Below are positions 1 through 12,465 of a DNA stretch of 64,000 nt, one piece after another. Numbering within the stretch: position 1 is the stretch's first letter; every line of letters begins with the position of its first letter. Under the pieces are notes generated by a model. The model was not told the DNA's origin and searched no databases. It was given only the letters and a program-made list of their open reading frames with translations. The position numbers and the translations under genes are program-made. This DNA is from Ottowia sp. (lineage in GTDB: Bacteria > Pseudomonadota > Gammaproteobacteria > Burkholderiales > Burkholderiaceae_C), in contig NZ_JADJCO010000003.1 in assembly GCF_016703145.1 (NCBI RefSeq), positions 1,690,001 to 1,754,000 of the forward strand. The letters are read 5' to 3'.

Positions 1-312
1 CTCGGCCCGCGCGACGTGACTGGCGCCTTCATTGGCGGCACGCGCAAGTTCACGCTGAACACCGAGTTCATCATGCCCTTCCCCGGCGCCGGCAACGACC
101 GCACGCTGCGGCTGTTCGGCTTCGTCGACGTGGGCGCGCTCTACGGCGAGGGCGAGAAGATCGGCAGCGAGGGGCTGCGCTACTCCACCGGCATCGGCTT
201 CAGTTGGATCTCGCCCCTGGGCCCGCTGCGCTTCGCCTTCGCCGTGCCGTTGCGCAAGAGGGCCGGCGATAGAATCCAACGTTTCCAATTCCAGATCGGA
301 ACCTCGTTTTGA
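1..312 (+). CDS. bamA: BamA, C-terminal end (partial)
   Basis: The 3' end of an Omp85-family outer-membrane protein, open from the first base of the window. About 103 codons remain. They show the last beta-strands of the barrel, with FVDVGALYG, YSTGIGFSWISPLGPLRFAF and a terminal FQFQIGTSF ending in the aromatic Phe recognised by the assembly machinery. BamA is the core of the complex that folds beta-barrel proteins into the outer membrane. The skp gene that follows starts inside its stop codon, and the lpxD-fabZ-lpxA-lpxB series comes next, which is the classical bamA context. The N-terminal POTRA domains lie outside the window. Confidence 0.93.
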   Translation, partial: LGPRDVTGAFIGGTRKFTLNTEFIMPFPGAGNDRTLRLFGFVDVGALYGEGEKIGSEGLRYSTGIGFSWISPLGPLRFAFAVPLRKRAGDRIQRFQFQIGTSF

Positions 313-830
313 AGCAGTACATCGTTCGTCATCTGGCCGTCGTGGCGCTGTCCGGCGCGGCCCTGTGGGCACCTGCGGCCCAGGCTCAGGACGGCGCGCG
401 CATCGGGTTCGTCAACACCGATCGCATGCTGCGCGAGGCGACGCCCGCCAAGGCGGCGCAGACCAAGCTGGAGCAGGAATTCTCCCGCCGCGAGAAGGAG
501 ATCGACGACGCCGGCTTGGCGCTCAAGACCGCGTCCGAGCGCTTCGAGCGCGAGGCGCCCACCCTGAGCGAGAGCCAGCGCCAGACGCGCCAGCGCCAAC
601 TGGTGGACCAGGACCGCGAATTCCAGCGCAAGCGCCGCGAGTTCCAGGAAGACCTGAACGCCCGCAAGCAGGAAGAGCTGCAGCAGGTGCTCGACCGCGC
701 CAACCGCGTGGTGCGCCAGGTGGCCGATGCCGAGAAGTACGACGTGATCCTGCAGGAAGCCGTCTACGTGAACCCCCGGCTCGACATCACCGACAAGGTG
801 ATCAAGGCGCTCAACAACGGCGCCAAGTGA
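309..830 (+). CDS. skp: Skp/OmpH periplasmic chaperone
   Basis: A 173-residue OmpH-family chaperone that holds unfolded outer-membrane proteins in the periplasm for delivery to BamA. An N-terminal signal peptide ends at AQAQD, and the mature start [10 protein letters not shown] is typical of the family. A long charged helical region rich in Glu, Arg and Gln (roughly residues 50-135) would form the coiled-coil tentacles. The TTG start overlaps the bamA stop codon in the sequence TTGA, which implies translational coupling. Length is normal for the family. Confidence 0.93.
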   Translation: MKQYIVRHLAVVALSGAALWAPAAQAQDGARIGFVNTDRMLREATPAKAAQTKLEQEFSRREKEIDDAGLALKTASERFEREAPTLSESQRQTRQRQLVDQDREFQRKRREFQEDLNARKQEELQQVLDRANRVVRQVADAEKYDVILQEAVYVNPRLDITDKVIKALNNGAK

Positions 831-882
831 CCGTGGCCGCGCCGGCCGCGCCCTGGCTCCCCGTCCTTCTGGAGCGCCTTCC

Positions 883-1866
883 ATGACGCTGCGAACCGGT
901 GCCATCGTCCAGGCCCTCGGCGGCGAACTGTTCGGTGACGCGGACCGCATCGTCACCCGCCTGGCGCCTCTGGAGCATGCCCGGGCCGGCGAGTTGAGCT
1001 TTCTGGTCAACCCCCGCCTGACGCACCTGCTGGCCGAGTCCCAGGCCGGTTGCGTCATCGTTGGTCCTGAGCTGGCCGAGGTCGCGCGCGGCTGCGGCGA
1101 CTGCATCGTCGCGCCCAACCCGCATTTGTACTTCGCGCAGGTGACGCAACTGTGGCGGCGCGTGCACGGCGGCGGCCCGCGCCCAGGCATCCACCGCAGC
1201 GCGGTGGTGGAGGAGGGCGCCTTCGTCGATCCGAGCGCCAGCGTGGGCGCGCTCAGTTTCGTGGGCCGGGGCGCGCGCATCGGCGCGGGCACGGTGCTGA
1301 AGGAGCGCGTGACCGTCGGCGAGGACTGCATCATCGGCGCGCGCTGCCTGGTCCAGAGCGGGGCGGTGATCGGCGGCGACGGCTTCGGCTTCGCACCCGA
1401 CGAGGGCCGCTGGGCCAAGATCGAGCAGCTCGGCGCGGTGCGCATCGGCGACGACGTGGAGATCGGCGCCAACACCTGCATCGACCGCGGCGCGCTCGAC
1501 GACACCGTGATCGAGGACGGCGTCAAGCTCGACAACCTGATCCAGATCGGCCACAACTGCCACATCGGCAGGCACACCGCCATGGCCGGCTGCGTGGGCG
1601 TGGCCGGCAGCGCGCGCATCGGCGCGCACTGCACGGTGGGCGGCGCCGGCATGATCCTGGGCCACCTGAGCATCGCCGACCACGTGCACATCTCCTCGGC
1701 CTCCATCGTCACGCGCTCGATCCTGAAGCCGGGGCATTACACCGGCTTCTTTCCCATCGACGAGAACGGCGCCTGGGAGAAGAACGCCGCCACGCTCAAG
1801 CACATCCACACCCTGCGTGATCGCCTCAAGCGCCTGGAGCGGCTGCTGCCCGATAAAACAGAATAA
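883..1866 (+). CDS. lpxD: UDP-3-O-acylglucosamine N-acyltransferase LpxD
   Basis: A 327-residue enzyme that adds the second acyl chain to UDP-3-O-acylglucosamine, the third step of lipid A synthesis. The N-terminal domain (about residues 1-100) includes [13 protein letters not shown]. It is followed by a left-handed beta-helix of hexapeptide repeats, as in GARIGAG and [14 protein letters not shown]. His224 in the IGHNCHIG stretch is a likely catalytic residue. Downstream come one intergenic repeat copy and then fabZ. Cytoplasmic; length and order match the family. Confidence 0.96.
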   Translation: MTLRTGAIVQALGGELFGDADRIVTRLAPLEHARAGELSFLVNPRLTHLLAESQAGCVIVGPELAEVARGCGDCIVAPNPHLYFAQVTQLWRRVHGGGPRPGIHRSAVVEEGAFVDPSASVGALSFVGRGARIGAGTVLKERVTVGEDCIIGARCLVQSGAVIGGDGFGFAPDEGRWAKIEQLGAVRIGDDVEIGANTCIDRGALDDTVIEDGVKLDNLIQIGHNCHIGRHTAMAGCVGVAGSARIGAHCTVGGAGMILGHLSIADHVHISSASIVTRSILKPGHYTGFFPIDENGAWEKNAATLKHIHTLRDRLKRLERLLPDKTE

Positions 1867-1925
1867 AATAGGCCACTAGCCGGCGCCAAATATGCGCCAT
1901 AAGCTATCAAAAATGAAGCAACCGT
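1866..1925 (+). repeat. Three-hairpin repeat, copy 1 (lpxD-fabZ gap)
   Basis: An AT-richer block filling the lpxD-fabZ gap. The middle hairpin is clear: GGCGC at 1882-1886 pairs with GCGCC at 1894-1898 around the 7-nt loop CAAATAT. It is followed by the family's 3' signature AGCTATCAAAAATGAAGC. It ends just before the fabZ start, so it may also affect translation of fabZ. Confidence 0.65.
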
Positions 1926-1926
1926 C

Positions 1927-2370
1927 ATGATGGACATCCACCGCATCCTCGACAAGCTGCCGCATCGCTACCCCTTCCTGCTGGTGGACCGCGTGCTGGA
2001 CGTGGACGTGGCGGGCAAGCGGCTGCGCGCGCTGAAGAACGTCACCGCCAACGAGCCCTTCTTCGTCGGCCACTTTCCCAAGCGGCCGGTGATGCCCGGC
2101 GTGCTGATGCTGGAAGCGCTGGCGCAGGCCTCGGCGCTGCTGTCGTTCGAGACCGAGGGCATCTCGCTCGACGACAGCCAAGTGTTCTACTTCGTCGGCA
2201 TCGACGGCGCGCGCTTCAAGCGGCCGGTGGAGCCGGGCGACCAGCTCATCCTGCACACCGCCATGGATCGCGCGCGCGCCGGCATCTACAAGTTCAACGT
2301 CAAGGCCACGGTGGACGACGAGGTGGCGTGCGAGGCGGTGCTGATGTGCACCCGCCGCCAGGTGTCGTAG
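1927..2370 (+). CDS. fabZ: 3-hydroxyacyl-ACP dehydratase FabZ
   Basis: A 147-residue hot-dog-fold dehydratase that converts (3R)-hydroxyacyl-ACP to the trans-2-enoyl form in fatty acid elongation. The catalytic pair is visible as His49 in FVGHFP and Glu63 in MLEALAQ. The N-terminus [13 protein letters not shown] is diagnostic. Two consecutive ATG codons (1927 and 1930) could start it; I give the first. It sits between lpxD and lpxA, which is the standard arrangement for balancing fatty-acid and lipid A synthesis. Confidence 0.96.
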   Translation: MMDIHRILDKLPHRYPFLLVDRVLDVDVAGKRLRALKNVTANEPFFVGHFPKRPVMPGVLMLEALAQASALLSFETEGISLDDSQVFYFVGIDGARFKRPVEPGDQLILHTAMDRARAGIYKFNVKATVDDEVACEAVLMCTRRQVS

Positions 2371-2381
2371 AAGGAGCGGGC

Positions 2382-3170
2382 GTGAGCCGCATCCACGCCA
2401 CGGCGCTGGTCGATCCCGCGGCCGAACTCGACTCCACCGTCAGCGTCGGTCCCTACGCCATCGTCGGGCCCTTCGTGCGCATTGGCGCGCACACCACGGT
2501 GGGGCCGCACTGCGTCATCGAGGGCCACACCACCATCGGCCGCGACAACCGCATTTTCCAGTTCGCCAGCATCGGCGCGCCGCCGCAGGACAAGAAGTAC
2601 GCCGGCGAGCCCACGCGCCTCGTGATCGGCGACGGCAACACGATCCGCGAGTTCGTCACCATCAACACCGGCACGGCGCAGGACGCCGGCGTGACGCGCC
2701 TGGGCGACGACAACTGGATCATGGCCTACGTGCACGTCGCGCACGACTGCCAACTGGGCAGCCACATCATCCTGGCCAACGCCGTGCAACTGGCCGGCCA
2801 TGTGCACCTGGGCGACTGGGTGTTCCTGGGCGGGCTGACGGGCGTGCACCAGTTCGTGCGCGTCGGCCCGCACGCCATGACGGCCTTCCAGGCCCGGCTG
2901 GCGCAGGATCTGCCGCCTTTCGTCACCGCCGCCGGCAACCCGGCCGAGGCGCAGAGCATCAATGCCGAGGGCCTGCGCCGACGCGGCTACGCGCTCGAGC
3001 GCATCGCCATGGTCAAGCGGATGCACCGGCTGCTCTACCGCAAGGGCCTCACCCTGGAGGCCGCGCGCCAGCAGATCGAGGCGCTGCGCGGCGAAGTCGC
3101 CGAGGCGGACGAGGACATCGCGCTGATGCAGGATTTCCTGGCCCGCGCGCAGCGCGGCATCGTGCGGTAG
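2382..3170 (+). CDS. lpxA: UDP-GlcNAc acyltransferase LpxA
   Basis: A 262-residue enzyme for the first committed step of lipid A synthesis, transfer of an R-3-hydroxyacyl chain to UDP-GlcNAc. I place the start at GTG 2382 because AAGGAG at 2371-2376 gives a well-spaced ribosome site and [12 protein letters not shown] begins the conserved region. A longer frame from 2328 would overlap fabZ. Hexapeptide beta-helix repeats fill residues 1-190. The catalytic base is His121 in VAHDCQLG, and [13 protein letters not shown] matches the family. Length equals the E. coli enzyme. Confidence 0.95.
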   Translation: MSRIHATALVDPAAELDSTVSVGPYAIVGPFVRIGAHTTVGPHCVIEGHTTIGRDNRIFQFASIGAPPQDKKYAGEPTRLVIGDGNTIREFVTINTGTAQDAGVTRLGDDNWIMAYVHVAHDCQLGSHIILANAVQLAGHVHLGDWVFLGGLTGVHQFVRVGPHAMTAFQARLAQDLPPFVTAAGNPAEAQSINAEGLRRRGYALERIAMVKRMHRLLYRKGLTLEAARQQIEALRGEVAEADEDIALMQDFLARAQRGIVR

Positions 3171-3179
3171 CCGTCCTCG

Positions 3180-4385
3180 ATGAAAGCCCCGCGCTTCGGA
3201 CTGGTCGCCGGCGAAGCCTCCGGTGACCTGCTGGCCGGCCTGCTGCTCGACGGCCTGCGCGCGCGCTGGCCCGGCCTGGCGGCGGCCGGCATCGGCGGCG
3301 CGCAGATGGCCGCCCGCGGCTTCGACGCCTGGTGGCCGGTCGAGAAGCTCTCCGTGCGCGGCTACCTGGAGGTGCTGCCGCGCTTGCCCGAGTTGCTGCG
3401 CATCCGGCGCCAGGTGGCCGAGCGGCTGCTGGCCGAGCGGCCCGAGCTGTTCATCGGCGTCGATGCGCCGGACTTCAACTTCGGCCTCGAAGCGCGGCTG
3501 AAAGACGCGGGCATCAAGACGCTGCACTTCGTCAGCCCCTCGTTCTGGGCCTGGCGGCCCGAGAAGCTGCTCAGGCTGAAGGCGGCGGCCGACCACGTGC
3601 TGTGCCTGTTCCCGTTCGAGCCCGGGCTGCTGGCCGAGCACGGCATCGACGCCACCTACGTCGGCCATCCGCTGGCCAGCGTCATCCCGATGCGGCCGGA
3701 CCGCGCGGCGGCGCGGCGGCTGCTGGGACTGCCCGAGGACGGCACCGTCATCGCCCTGCTGCCCGGCAGCCGGGCGGCCGAGGTCGAGCGCCTCGTTTCA
3801 AGGTTTTTCTCGGCTGCAGCCCACGTGGCTTCTGCGCAGCCAGCTACGCAATTCATAGTGCCGGCGGTGCCGCACCTGCAGTCCCGGATCGAGGCCGCGG
3901 CGCGCGCCAGCGGCCTGGGCGAGCGCCTGAAGGTGGTGGCGGGCCAGTCGCACGCCGCGCTGGCCGCCTGCGACGCGACCCTGATCGCCAGCGGCACGGC
4001 CACGCTGGAGGCGGCGCTGTTCAAGCGTCCGATGGTCATCGCCTACGCCATGCCGGGCCTCAGCTACCGCCTGATGCGCCGCCGCCGCCAGTTGCCCTGG
4101 ATCGGCCTGCCCAACGTGCTGTGCGCACCGCGCGCGTGGCTGCACCGCCCGGCGGGCGTGACGGCGCACCAGCACGCCGACGCGCCCGACGCGCCCTTCG
4201 TCGTGCCCGAGCTGGTGCAGGACGCCGCCACGCCCGAGGCGCTGGCGCGCGCGCTGCTGGACTGGCTGGACGCGCCTGAGAGAATCGCGGCCGTGCAGCA
4301 GCGCTTCACCGCGCTGCACGATGAACTGCAACGCGACACCGCCCGACTGGCCACCGATGCGATCGACACGCTTCTTGCGCGCTGA
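3180..4385 (+). CDS. lpxB: Lipid-A-disaccharide synthase LpxB
   Basis: A 401-residue glycosyltransferase (GT19) that joins UDP-diacylglucosamine to lipid X to form the lipid A disaccharide at the inner membrane. Diagnostic motifs are [10 protein letters not shown] near the start, the region FISVDAPDFN-like [28 protein letters not shown] and [13 protein letters not shown]. The gene starts 9 bp after lpxA. A low-GC stretch around 3796-3860 resembles the dispersed repeat and is read in frame between the GSR motif and the C-terminal half. The protein length is still near normal. Confidence 0.95.
   Translation: MKAPRFGLVAGEASGDLLAGLLLDGLRARWPGLAAAGIGGAQMAARGFDAWWPVEKLSVRGYLEVLPRLPELLRIRRQVAERLLAERPELFIGVDAPDFNFGLEARLKDAGIKTLHFVSPSFWAWRPEKLLRLKAAADHVLCLFPFEPGLLAEHGIDATYVGHPLASVIPMRPDRAAARRLLGLPEDGTVIALLPGSRAAEVERLVSRFFSAAAHVASAQPATQFIVPAVPHLQSRIEAAARASGLGERLKVVAGQSHAALAACDATLIASGTATLEAALFKRPMVIAYAMPGLSYRLMRRRRQLPWIGLPNVLCAPRAWLHRPAGVTAHQHADAPDAPFVVPELVQDAATPEALARALLDWLDAPERIAAVQQRFTALHDELQRDTARLATDAIDTLLAR
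3796..3860 (+). repeat. Three-hairpin repeat, copy 2 (inside lpxB, weak)
   Basis: A low-GC patch inside lpxB with the family layout: TTTCAAG at the left, TCTGCGCAGCCAGCTA in the centre and right, and AATTCATAGTG at the end. The hairpins are poor. The encoded segment [20 protein letters not shown] aligns with ordinary LpxB proteins without an obvious insertion. This is therefore a diverged or doubtful copy. Confidence 0.4.
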
Positions 4386-4995
4386 ACAGGCGCCGCTGGA
4401 CTGGGACGCGCCCGGCCTCGTCGCCGGCGTGGACGAGGCCGGGCGCGGCGCGCTGGCCGGGCCGGTGGTGGCCGCCGCCGTCATCCTCGACCCGCGCCGG
4501 CCCATCGCCGGCCTGGCCGACTCCAAGAAGCTTGGCGCCGCGCGGCGCGAGCGGCTGTTCGACGAGATTCGCGCCAAGGCCCTGTGCTGCGCCATCGCCC
4601 ACGCCACGGTGGCCGAGATCGACGCGCTGAACATCCTGCAAGCCACCCTGCTGGCCATGCAGCGCGCCGTGACGGGCCTGCGCCTGCTGCCGGCCAAGGT
4701 GCTGGTGGACGGCAACCGCCTGCCGCGCCTGGCCATGCGTGCCGAGGCCGTGGTGGGTGGCGACGCGCTGGTGCCGTCCATCTCGGCTGCTTCCATCCTG
4801 GCCAAGGTGCACCGCGACCGCTGGTGCGCCGAGATCGATGCCCAGTGGCCGCAGTACGGATTTGCCGCGCACAAGGGCTACGGCACCGCGGTGCACTTGG
4901 CGGCGCTGCGCGCGCACGGCGCGTGCGAGCACCACCGGCGCAGCTTCGCGCCCGTGGCGCGCGTGCTGCCGGCGGTGGTGGAGGCGGCGTCGTGA
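4357..4995 (+). CDS. rnhB: Ribonuclease HII
   Basis: A 212-residue enzyme that cuts RNA-DNA hybrids and single misincorporated ribonucleotides in the cytoplasm. The catalytic DEAGRG motif is at residues 26-31, with [19 protein letters not shown] and [16 protein letters not shown] following in the usual order. I chose ATG 4357, which overlaps the lpxB end by 29 bp; an upstream in-frame ATG at 4321 would add 12 unrelated residues. The lpxB-rnhB arrangement is widely conserved. Confidence 0.94.
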   Translation: MRSTRFLRAEQAPLDWDAPGLVAGVDEAGRGALAGPVVAAAVILDPRRPIAGLADSKKLGAARRERLFDEIRAKALCCAIAHATVAEIDALNILQATLLAMQRAVTGLRLLPAKVLVDGNRLPRLAMRAEAVVGGDALVPSISAASILAKVHRDRWCAEIDAQWPQYGFAAHKGYGTAVHLAALRAHGACEHHRRSFAPVARVLPAVVEAAS

Positions 4996-5774
4996 CCGAG
5001 CGCGAGCCGGTGCGCATCAGCTCCCGCGACAACCCGCTGGTGAAGGATTTGAAGCGCCTGGCGCAGGACAGCGGCGCCTACCGCCGCCAGGGCCGCGTGT
5101 GGGTCGAGGGCGACCACCTGTGCCGTGCGGCGCTGGCGCGCGGGCTGCGGCCGGCGCTGGGAGTGTTTTCAGAGTATTTTTGGCCTCTGGCCAGTGCCGA
5201 TATTGCGCATGCAGCTATTAAAAATATAGTATTGGACGATGTGCTGATGGCCACCGTGAGCGGCCTGGAGTCGCCAGCGCCGATGGCCTTCGTGATCGAC
5301 CAGGCCCAGGCGCTAACCCTCCAGGCGGATGCCGCCACCGTGGTGCTCGACCGCGTGCAGGACGCCGGCAACGTGGGCTCCATCCTGCGCAGCGCGGCAG
5401 CCTTCGGCTTTGCGCAGGTGGCCGCGCTCAAGGGCACGGCCGGGCTGTGGTCGCCCAAGGTGCTGCGCGCCGGCATGGGCGCGCATTTCGGGCTGCGGCT
5501 GGTGGAAGGCCTGTCGCCCGACGATCTGCGGGCGCTGACCGTGCCGCTGTTGGTGACCAGCTCGCACCAGGGCGAACTGCTGCACCGTGCCCACCTGCCC
5601 TGGCCCTGCGCCTGGGTGCTGGGGCACGAGGGGCAGGGCGTCGATGCCGCGCTGGCCGCTCGCGCCGCGCAGGCGCTGCGCATCGCCCAGCCGGGCGGGG
5701 AAGAGTCGCTGAACGTCGCCGCCGCCGCCGCCATCTGCCTGCACGCCAGCGCCGTGGGGGCGTCCAGCGCCTGA
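4992..5774 (+). CDS. TrmH-family (SPOUT) RNA 2'-O-methyltransferase
   Basis: A 260-residue RNA methyltransferase of the SpoU/TrmH group. The N-terminal substrate-binding part begins [16 protein letters not shown]. The SPOUT domain (about residues 110-258) shows [28 protein letters not shown] and the C-terminal [15 protein letters not shown] knot motif. The GTG start at 4992 overlaps the rnhB stop in GTGA. A repeat copy is read in frame as [20 protein letters not shown] in the linker. The exact target nucleotide cannot be told from sequence alone. Confidence 0.88.
   Translation: MTEREPVRISSRDNPLVKDLKRLAQDSGAYRRQGRVWVEGDHLCRAALARGLRPALGVFSEYFWPLASADIAHAAIKNIVLDDVLMATVSGLESPAPMAFVIDQAQALTLQADAATVVLDRVQDAGNVGSILRSAAAFGFAQVAALKGTAGLWSPKVLRAGMGAHFGLRLVEGLSPDDLRALTVPLLVTSSHQGELLHRAHLPWPCAWVLGHEGQGVDAALAARAAQALRIAQPGGEESLNVAAAAAICLHASAVGASSA
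5165..5232 (+). repeat. Three-hairpin repeat, copy 3 (inside the TrmH-family gene)
   Basis: A strong, complete copy read in frame. It starts with TTTTCAG, then TTTTTGGCCTCTGGCC. The middle hairpin is GTGC-CGATATT-GCGC (with one G.T pair), and it ends AGCTATTAAAAATATAGT, where CTAT and ATAG pair. The block is far poorer in GC than the flanking gene. Confidence 0.75.
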
Positions 5775-5867
5775 ACACGCGCTGGCGCCGCGGCCCAGGG
5801 GGTGCACGGCGTCAGGGACAGCTGCTATGCTGTGCCGGCCACAGCGTCCATCGAGGAGGAGATCACC

Positions 5868-6866
5868 ATGACCACGACTGCCTTGTCCCGCCGCCACTGT
5901 CTGCAAGCCGCGTCCGCCCTGGGGCTGGGCGCCTGCCTCGGCCCCGTCGCGGCGCAGGCGGCTTGGCCCGCCAAACCCTTGCGCCTGGTGGTGCCGTTCG
6001 CGCCGGGCGGCAGCTCCGAGATCGTGGCGCGCGCCGTCGCCGCCGAGATGTCCAAGGGCCTGGGGCAGAACGTGTTCGTCGACAACAAGCCCGGCGCCGC
6101 CGGCAACATCGCCATGCAGGAAGTGGCGGGCAGCACCGACGGGCACACCCTGATCCTCGGCCACATCGGCACGCTGGCCGTCAACCCGTACATCTTTCCC
6201 AAGCTGCCCTACGACGTCGGCCGAGACTTCGCGCCCGTCACGCTGCTGGCCAAGGTGCCCAGCCTGTACGTCGTGCATCCCGACCTGCCGGTGAAGAACG
6301 TGAAGGAACTGGTCGCTTACGCCAAGTCCCGCCCCGGCCAGCTCAACTACGGCTCGGCCGGCAACGGCAGCGCCGGGCACCTGGCAGTCGAGTACCTGAA
6401 GATGGTCGGGCAGATTTTCATGCTGCACGTGCCCTACCGCGGCACCGGCCCCATGCTGACCGACCTGATGGCCGGGCGCTTGCAGGCGGCCTCGGTCGGC
6501 GCGCCGGCGCTGCTGTCGTTCATCAAGGCCGGCAAGCTGCGCTGCATCGCCACCGGCACCGCCGAGCGCCTGCCGCAGTTGCCCGACGTGCCCACCGTGG
6601 CCGAACAGGGCTTTCCGGGCTTCGAGATGACGCAGTGGTACGGCCTGCTGGCTCCTCGTACCTGGCCGCTGGGCCACCTGTCCCAACTGGAGGCCGAGGC
6701 CGTCAAGTCCACGCGCGGCAAGCTGGTGGCCGAGAAGTTGGCGCACGAAACCGCGCTGGCCGTCGGCAGCAGCAGCGCGCAGTTCGCCAGCTTCATCCAG
6801 TCCGAGCAAAAGCGCTGGAGCACGGTCATCAAGCGCGCGCAGATCAAGCCCGAAGGGCTGGGCTGA
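5868..6866 (+). CDS. Bug/TctC-family periplasmic solute receptor
   Basis: A 332-residue extracytoplasmic binding protein of the tripartite tricarboxylate receptor family, which is greatly expanded in Burkholderiales. A Tat-like signal peptide is visible: SRRHCLQAASALG followed by cleavage near AAQAAWP. The mature protein has the family phrases WPAKPLRLVVPFAPGG, GAAGNIAMQEVAGS, LNYGSAGNGSAGHL and HVPYRGTGPMLTDLMAG. The ATG at 5868 has GAGGAGGAGATC just upstream as ribosome site. No TctA or TctB transporter genes are nearby, so it is an orphan receptor. Its ligand, probably a carboxylate, cannot be assigned. Confidence 0.9.
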   Translation: MTTTALSRRHCLQAASALGLGACLGPVAAQAAWPAKPLRLVVPFAPGGSSEIVARAVAAEMSKGLGQNVFVDNKPGAAGNIAMQEVAGSTDGHTLILGHIGTLAVNPYIFPKLPYDVGRDFAPVTLLAKVPSLYVVHPDLPVKNVKELVAYAKSRPGQLNYGSAGNGSAGHLAVEYLKMVGQIFMLHVPYRGTGPMLTDLMAGRLQAASVGAPALLSFIKAGKLRCIATGTAERLPQLPDVPTVAEQGFPGFEMTQWYGLLAPRTWPLGHLSQLEAEAVKSTRGKLVAEKLAHETALAVGSSSAQFASFIQSEQKRWSTVIKRAQIKPEGLG

Positions 6867-7018
6867 CGCAGGGCGGGTGGGGCCGCCAGCTATAATCAGA
6901 GGCTTTTCTCGAAACAGCGTCGCCCGACCGCTCCAAAGCACTTTTCTCATCTGAAAGCCGCCGCGACAGACGTCGCCTGAGCTGCGGCGCGGGCGACCGT
7001 CACATCACGGAGAACCCA

Positions 7019-8195
7019 GTGCTTTCGTCTCTCGAGGGGAAATTCCCGCCCGCCATCCTGGCCCTCGCCGACGGCAGCGTCTTCATCGGCCAGTCCATCG
7101 GCGCCGCCGGCACCACGGTCGGCGAGGTGGTGTTCAACACCGCCATCACCGGCTACCAGGAAATCCTCACCGACCCGAGCTATTGCCAGCAGATCGTCAC
7201 GCTGACGTATCCGCACATCGGCAACTACGGCGCCAACGCCGAAGACGTCGAGTCCGCCAAGGTACAGGCCGCCGGGCTGATCATCAAGGACCTGCCGCTG
7301 CTGGCCAGCAACTTCCGCGGCGAGCACACGCTCAGCGACTACCTCGCGGCCGAGCACACCCTGGCCGTCGCCGGCATCGACACGCGCCGGCTCACCCGCA
7401 TCCTGCGCACCGGGGGCGCGCAGAACGGCGCCATCGTGGCGCTGGCCACGGGCGAGGCGCCCAGCCCCGGCCGCATCGAGGCCGCCCTCGCCGCGGCGCG
7501 CGCCGCGCCGCCCATGGTCGGACTCGACCTGGCCCGGGTGGTCACCACCGGCCAGCCCTACGACTGGCGCGAGGCCGAGTGGGTGCTGGGCAGCGGCTAC
7601 GGCACGCAGGACGCTCCGCGGTTCCAGGTCGTCGCCTACGACTTCGGCGTCAAGCGCAACATCCTGCGCATGCTGGCCGAGCGCGGCTGCCAGGTCACCG
7701 TGGTGCCCGCCACGACGCCGGCGGAGGACGTGCTGGCGCGCCGTCCCGACGGCGTGTTCCTCTCCAACGGCCCGGGCGACCCCGAGCCGTGCGACTACGC
7801 CATCGCCGCCACGCGCGCCATCATCGACAGCGGCACGCCCACCTTCGGCATCTGCCTGGGTCACCAGATCATGGCGCTGGCCAGCGGCGCCAGCACCTAC
7901 AAGATGAAGTTCGGCCACCACGGCGCCAACCACCCGGTCAAGGACCTGGACGACGGGCGCGTGTCCATCACCAGCCAGAACCACGGCTTCGCGGTCGACG
8001 AGAAGACCTTGCCCGCCAACGTGCGCGCCACCCACGTGAGCCTGTTCGACGGCACGCTGCAGGGCCTGGCCTACGTGGACAAGCCGGCGTTCTGCTTCCA
8101 GGGCCACCCCGAGGCCTCGCCCGGCCCGCACGACATCGGCTACCTGTTCGACCGCTTCACGGCACTCATGGAAAAACACAAGGCGGAGGCCGCGA

Positions 8196-8203
<8 letters not shown>
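7019..8203 (+). CDS. carA: Carbamoyl-phosphate synthase small subunit
   Basis: A 394-residue glutaminase subunit that supplies ammonia to CarB for arginine and pyrimidine synthesis. The class I glutamine amidotransferase triad is Cys279 in FGICLGHQ with His363 and Glu365 in GHPEASPGP. The start is GTG at 7019. About 150 bp separate it from the receptor gene; TATAAT at 6891-6896 could be a -10 element, but I see no convincing -35. carA overlaps carB by 8 bp. Confidence 0.97.
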
Positions 8204-11462
<3,259 letters not shown>

Positions 11463-11516
11463 TGCCGCCTTCCGGGGGGTGGCCGATCGCGGCATAATCC
11501 CCCCCAACCAACCACA

Positions 11517-11550
11517 CCGCCGAGGGACAACGCTCGGCGGTTTCGCTTTT
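11517..11550 (+). terminator. Rho-independent-type terminator after carB
   Basis: CCGCCGAG at 11517-11524 pairs perfectly with CTCGGCGG at 11533-11540 around an 8-nt loop, followed by the T-rich run TTTCGCTTTT. It separates carAB from greA. The sequence CATAAT just upstream (about 11493) might be a greA -10, in which case the hairpin would lie in the greA leader. Confidence 0.7.
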
Positions 11551-11569
11551 GGCAAGGAACATTCGAGAC

Positions 11570-12046
11570 ATGGCCACCATCCCCATCACCAAGCGCGGCG
11601 CCGAGCAGCTCAAGGCCGAGTTGCACCGCCTGAAGACCCGGGACCGCCCCGAGGTCATCAACGCCATCGCCGAGGCGCGCGCCCAGGGCGACCTGAGCGA
11701 GAACGCCGAGTACGACGCCGCCAAGGACCGCCAGGGCTTCATCGAGGGCCGCATCAAGGAGGTCGAGGGCAAGCTGGCCGCCGCGCAGGTGATCGATCCG
11801 TCCGGGCTCGACGCCGGTGGCAGGGTGGTGTTCGGCGCCACCGTCGACCTGGAGGAAGAGGACAGCGGCGAGCAGGTCACCTACCAGATCGTGGGCGAGG
11901 ACGAAGCAGATCTGAAGCAGGGGCTTATCAACGTCTCCAGCCCCATCGGGCGCGCGCTGATCGGCAAGGAGGAGGGCGACACCGCCGAGGTGCAGGCGCC
12001 GGGTGGCGTGAAGCACTACGAGATCATCGCCGTCAAATACCTCTGA
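11570..12046 (+). CDS. greA: Transcription elongation factor GreA
   Basis: A 158-residue factor that rescues backtracked RNA polymerase by stimulating transcript cleavage. The N-terminal coiled coil (residues 8-75) includes the tip region with acidic residues in [13 protein letters not shown]. The C-terminal FKBP-like domain contains [10 protein letters not shown] and [15 protein letters not shown] chose ATG 11570, with AAGGAA upstream, over a TTG at 11549 that would add seven residues. Only 1 bp separates it from the next gene. Confidence 0.96.
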   Translation: MATIPITKRGAEQLKAELHRLKTRDRPEVINAIAEARAQGDLSENAEYDAAKDRQGFIEGRIKEVEGKLAAAQVIDPSGLDAGGRVVFGATVDLEEEDSGEQVTYQIVGEDEADLKQGLINVSSPIGRALIGKEEGDTAEVQAPGGVKHYEIIAVKYL

Positions 12047-12047
12047 C

Positions 12048-12464
12048 ATGGCTTCTCGCCTGCCCCTGTTCGCCGCCGCCCTGTGGTGGGGCAGCCTGAC
12101 GGCGGTGGGCTTCATGGTGGTGCCAATGCTGTTCGCGCACCTGCCGACGCCGGCGATGGCGGGCCGGATGGCGGCGCGGCTGTTCTCGGCGCAGACCTGG
12201 GTGTCGGTGGCCTGCGGCGCCGCGCTGCTGCTGGTCTTGAAGCAAAATGTGGCGGAAGCCGGTGTGGATACTGAGCGGAAAGCTATCATTATCGTAGTTG
12301 CCGGCCTGTTGCTGGCGCTGCTGGTGGAGTTTGCCGTGGCCCCGCGCATCGTGGCGCGGCAGGACCTGCGGCTGTGGCACGGCGTGGGCACGGTGCTGTA
12401 CGCCTTGCAGTGGCTGTGCGCCGCGGCGCTGCTGTGGCGGCTGGGCGGCGGGAAGCGGGGCTGA
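12048..12464 (+). CDS. DUF4149-type integral membrane protein
   Basis: A 138-residue protein with about four hydrophobic helices (near residues 5-30, 48-66, 80-98 and 112-132). The conserved pieces FAAALWWGSLTAVGFMVVPMLF and RLFSAQTWVS are typical of the DUF4149 family, which often lies between greA and yhbY in Burkholderiales. The function is unknown. A repeat copy is read in frame as LKQNVAEAGVDTERKAIIIV, supplying the loop and the start of the third helix. It runs directly on from greA and into the Kdo hydroxylase gene. Confidence 0.82.
   Translation: MASRLPLFAAALWWGSLTAVGFMVVPMLFAHLPTPAMAGRMAARLFSAQTWVSVACGAALLLVLKQNVAEAGVDTERKAIIIVVAGLLLALLVEFAVAPRIVARQDLRLWHGVGTVLYALQWLCAAALLWRLGGGKRG
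12237..12299 (+). repeat. Three-hairpin repeat, copy 4 (inside the DUF4149 gene)
   Basis: Read in frame. It carries GCGGAAGCCGGTGTGGATACTGAGC, matching the family core (GATACTG), and the right end AGCTATCATTATCGTAGTT. It is much more AT-rich than the rest of the gene. Pairing in the middle hairpin is only partial. Confidence 0.6.
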
Positions 12465-12465
12465 C

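Noticed and set aside
180..1712. A 510-codon open frame on the minus strand opposite skp and lpxD.
   Set aside because: It is a GC-rich shadow of well-conserved genes on the plus strand, with no ribosome site and protein-unlike composition.
6863..6896. A sigma-70 promoter for carA using TATAAT at 6891.
   Set aside because: The -10 is perfect but I could not find a -35 at 16-18 bp; CTGACG is 22 bp away. Mentioned under carA only.
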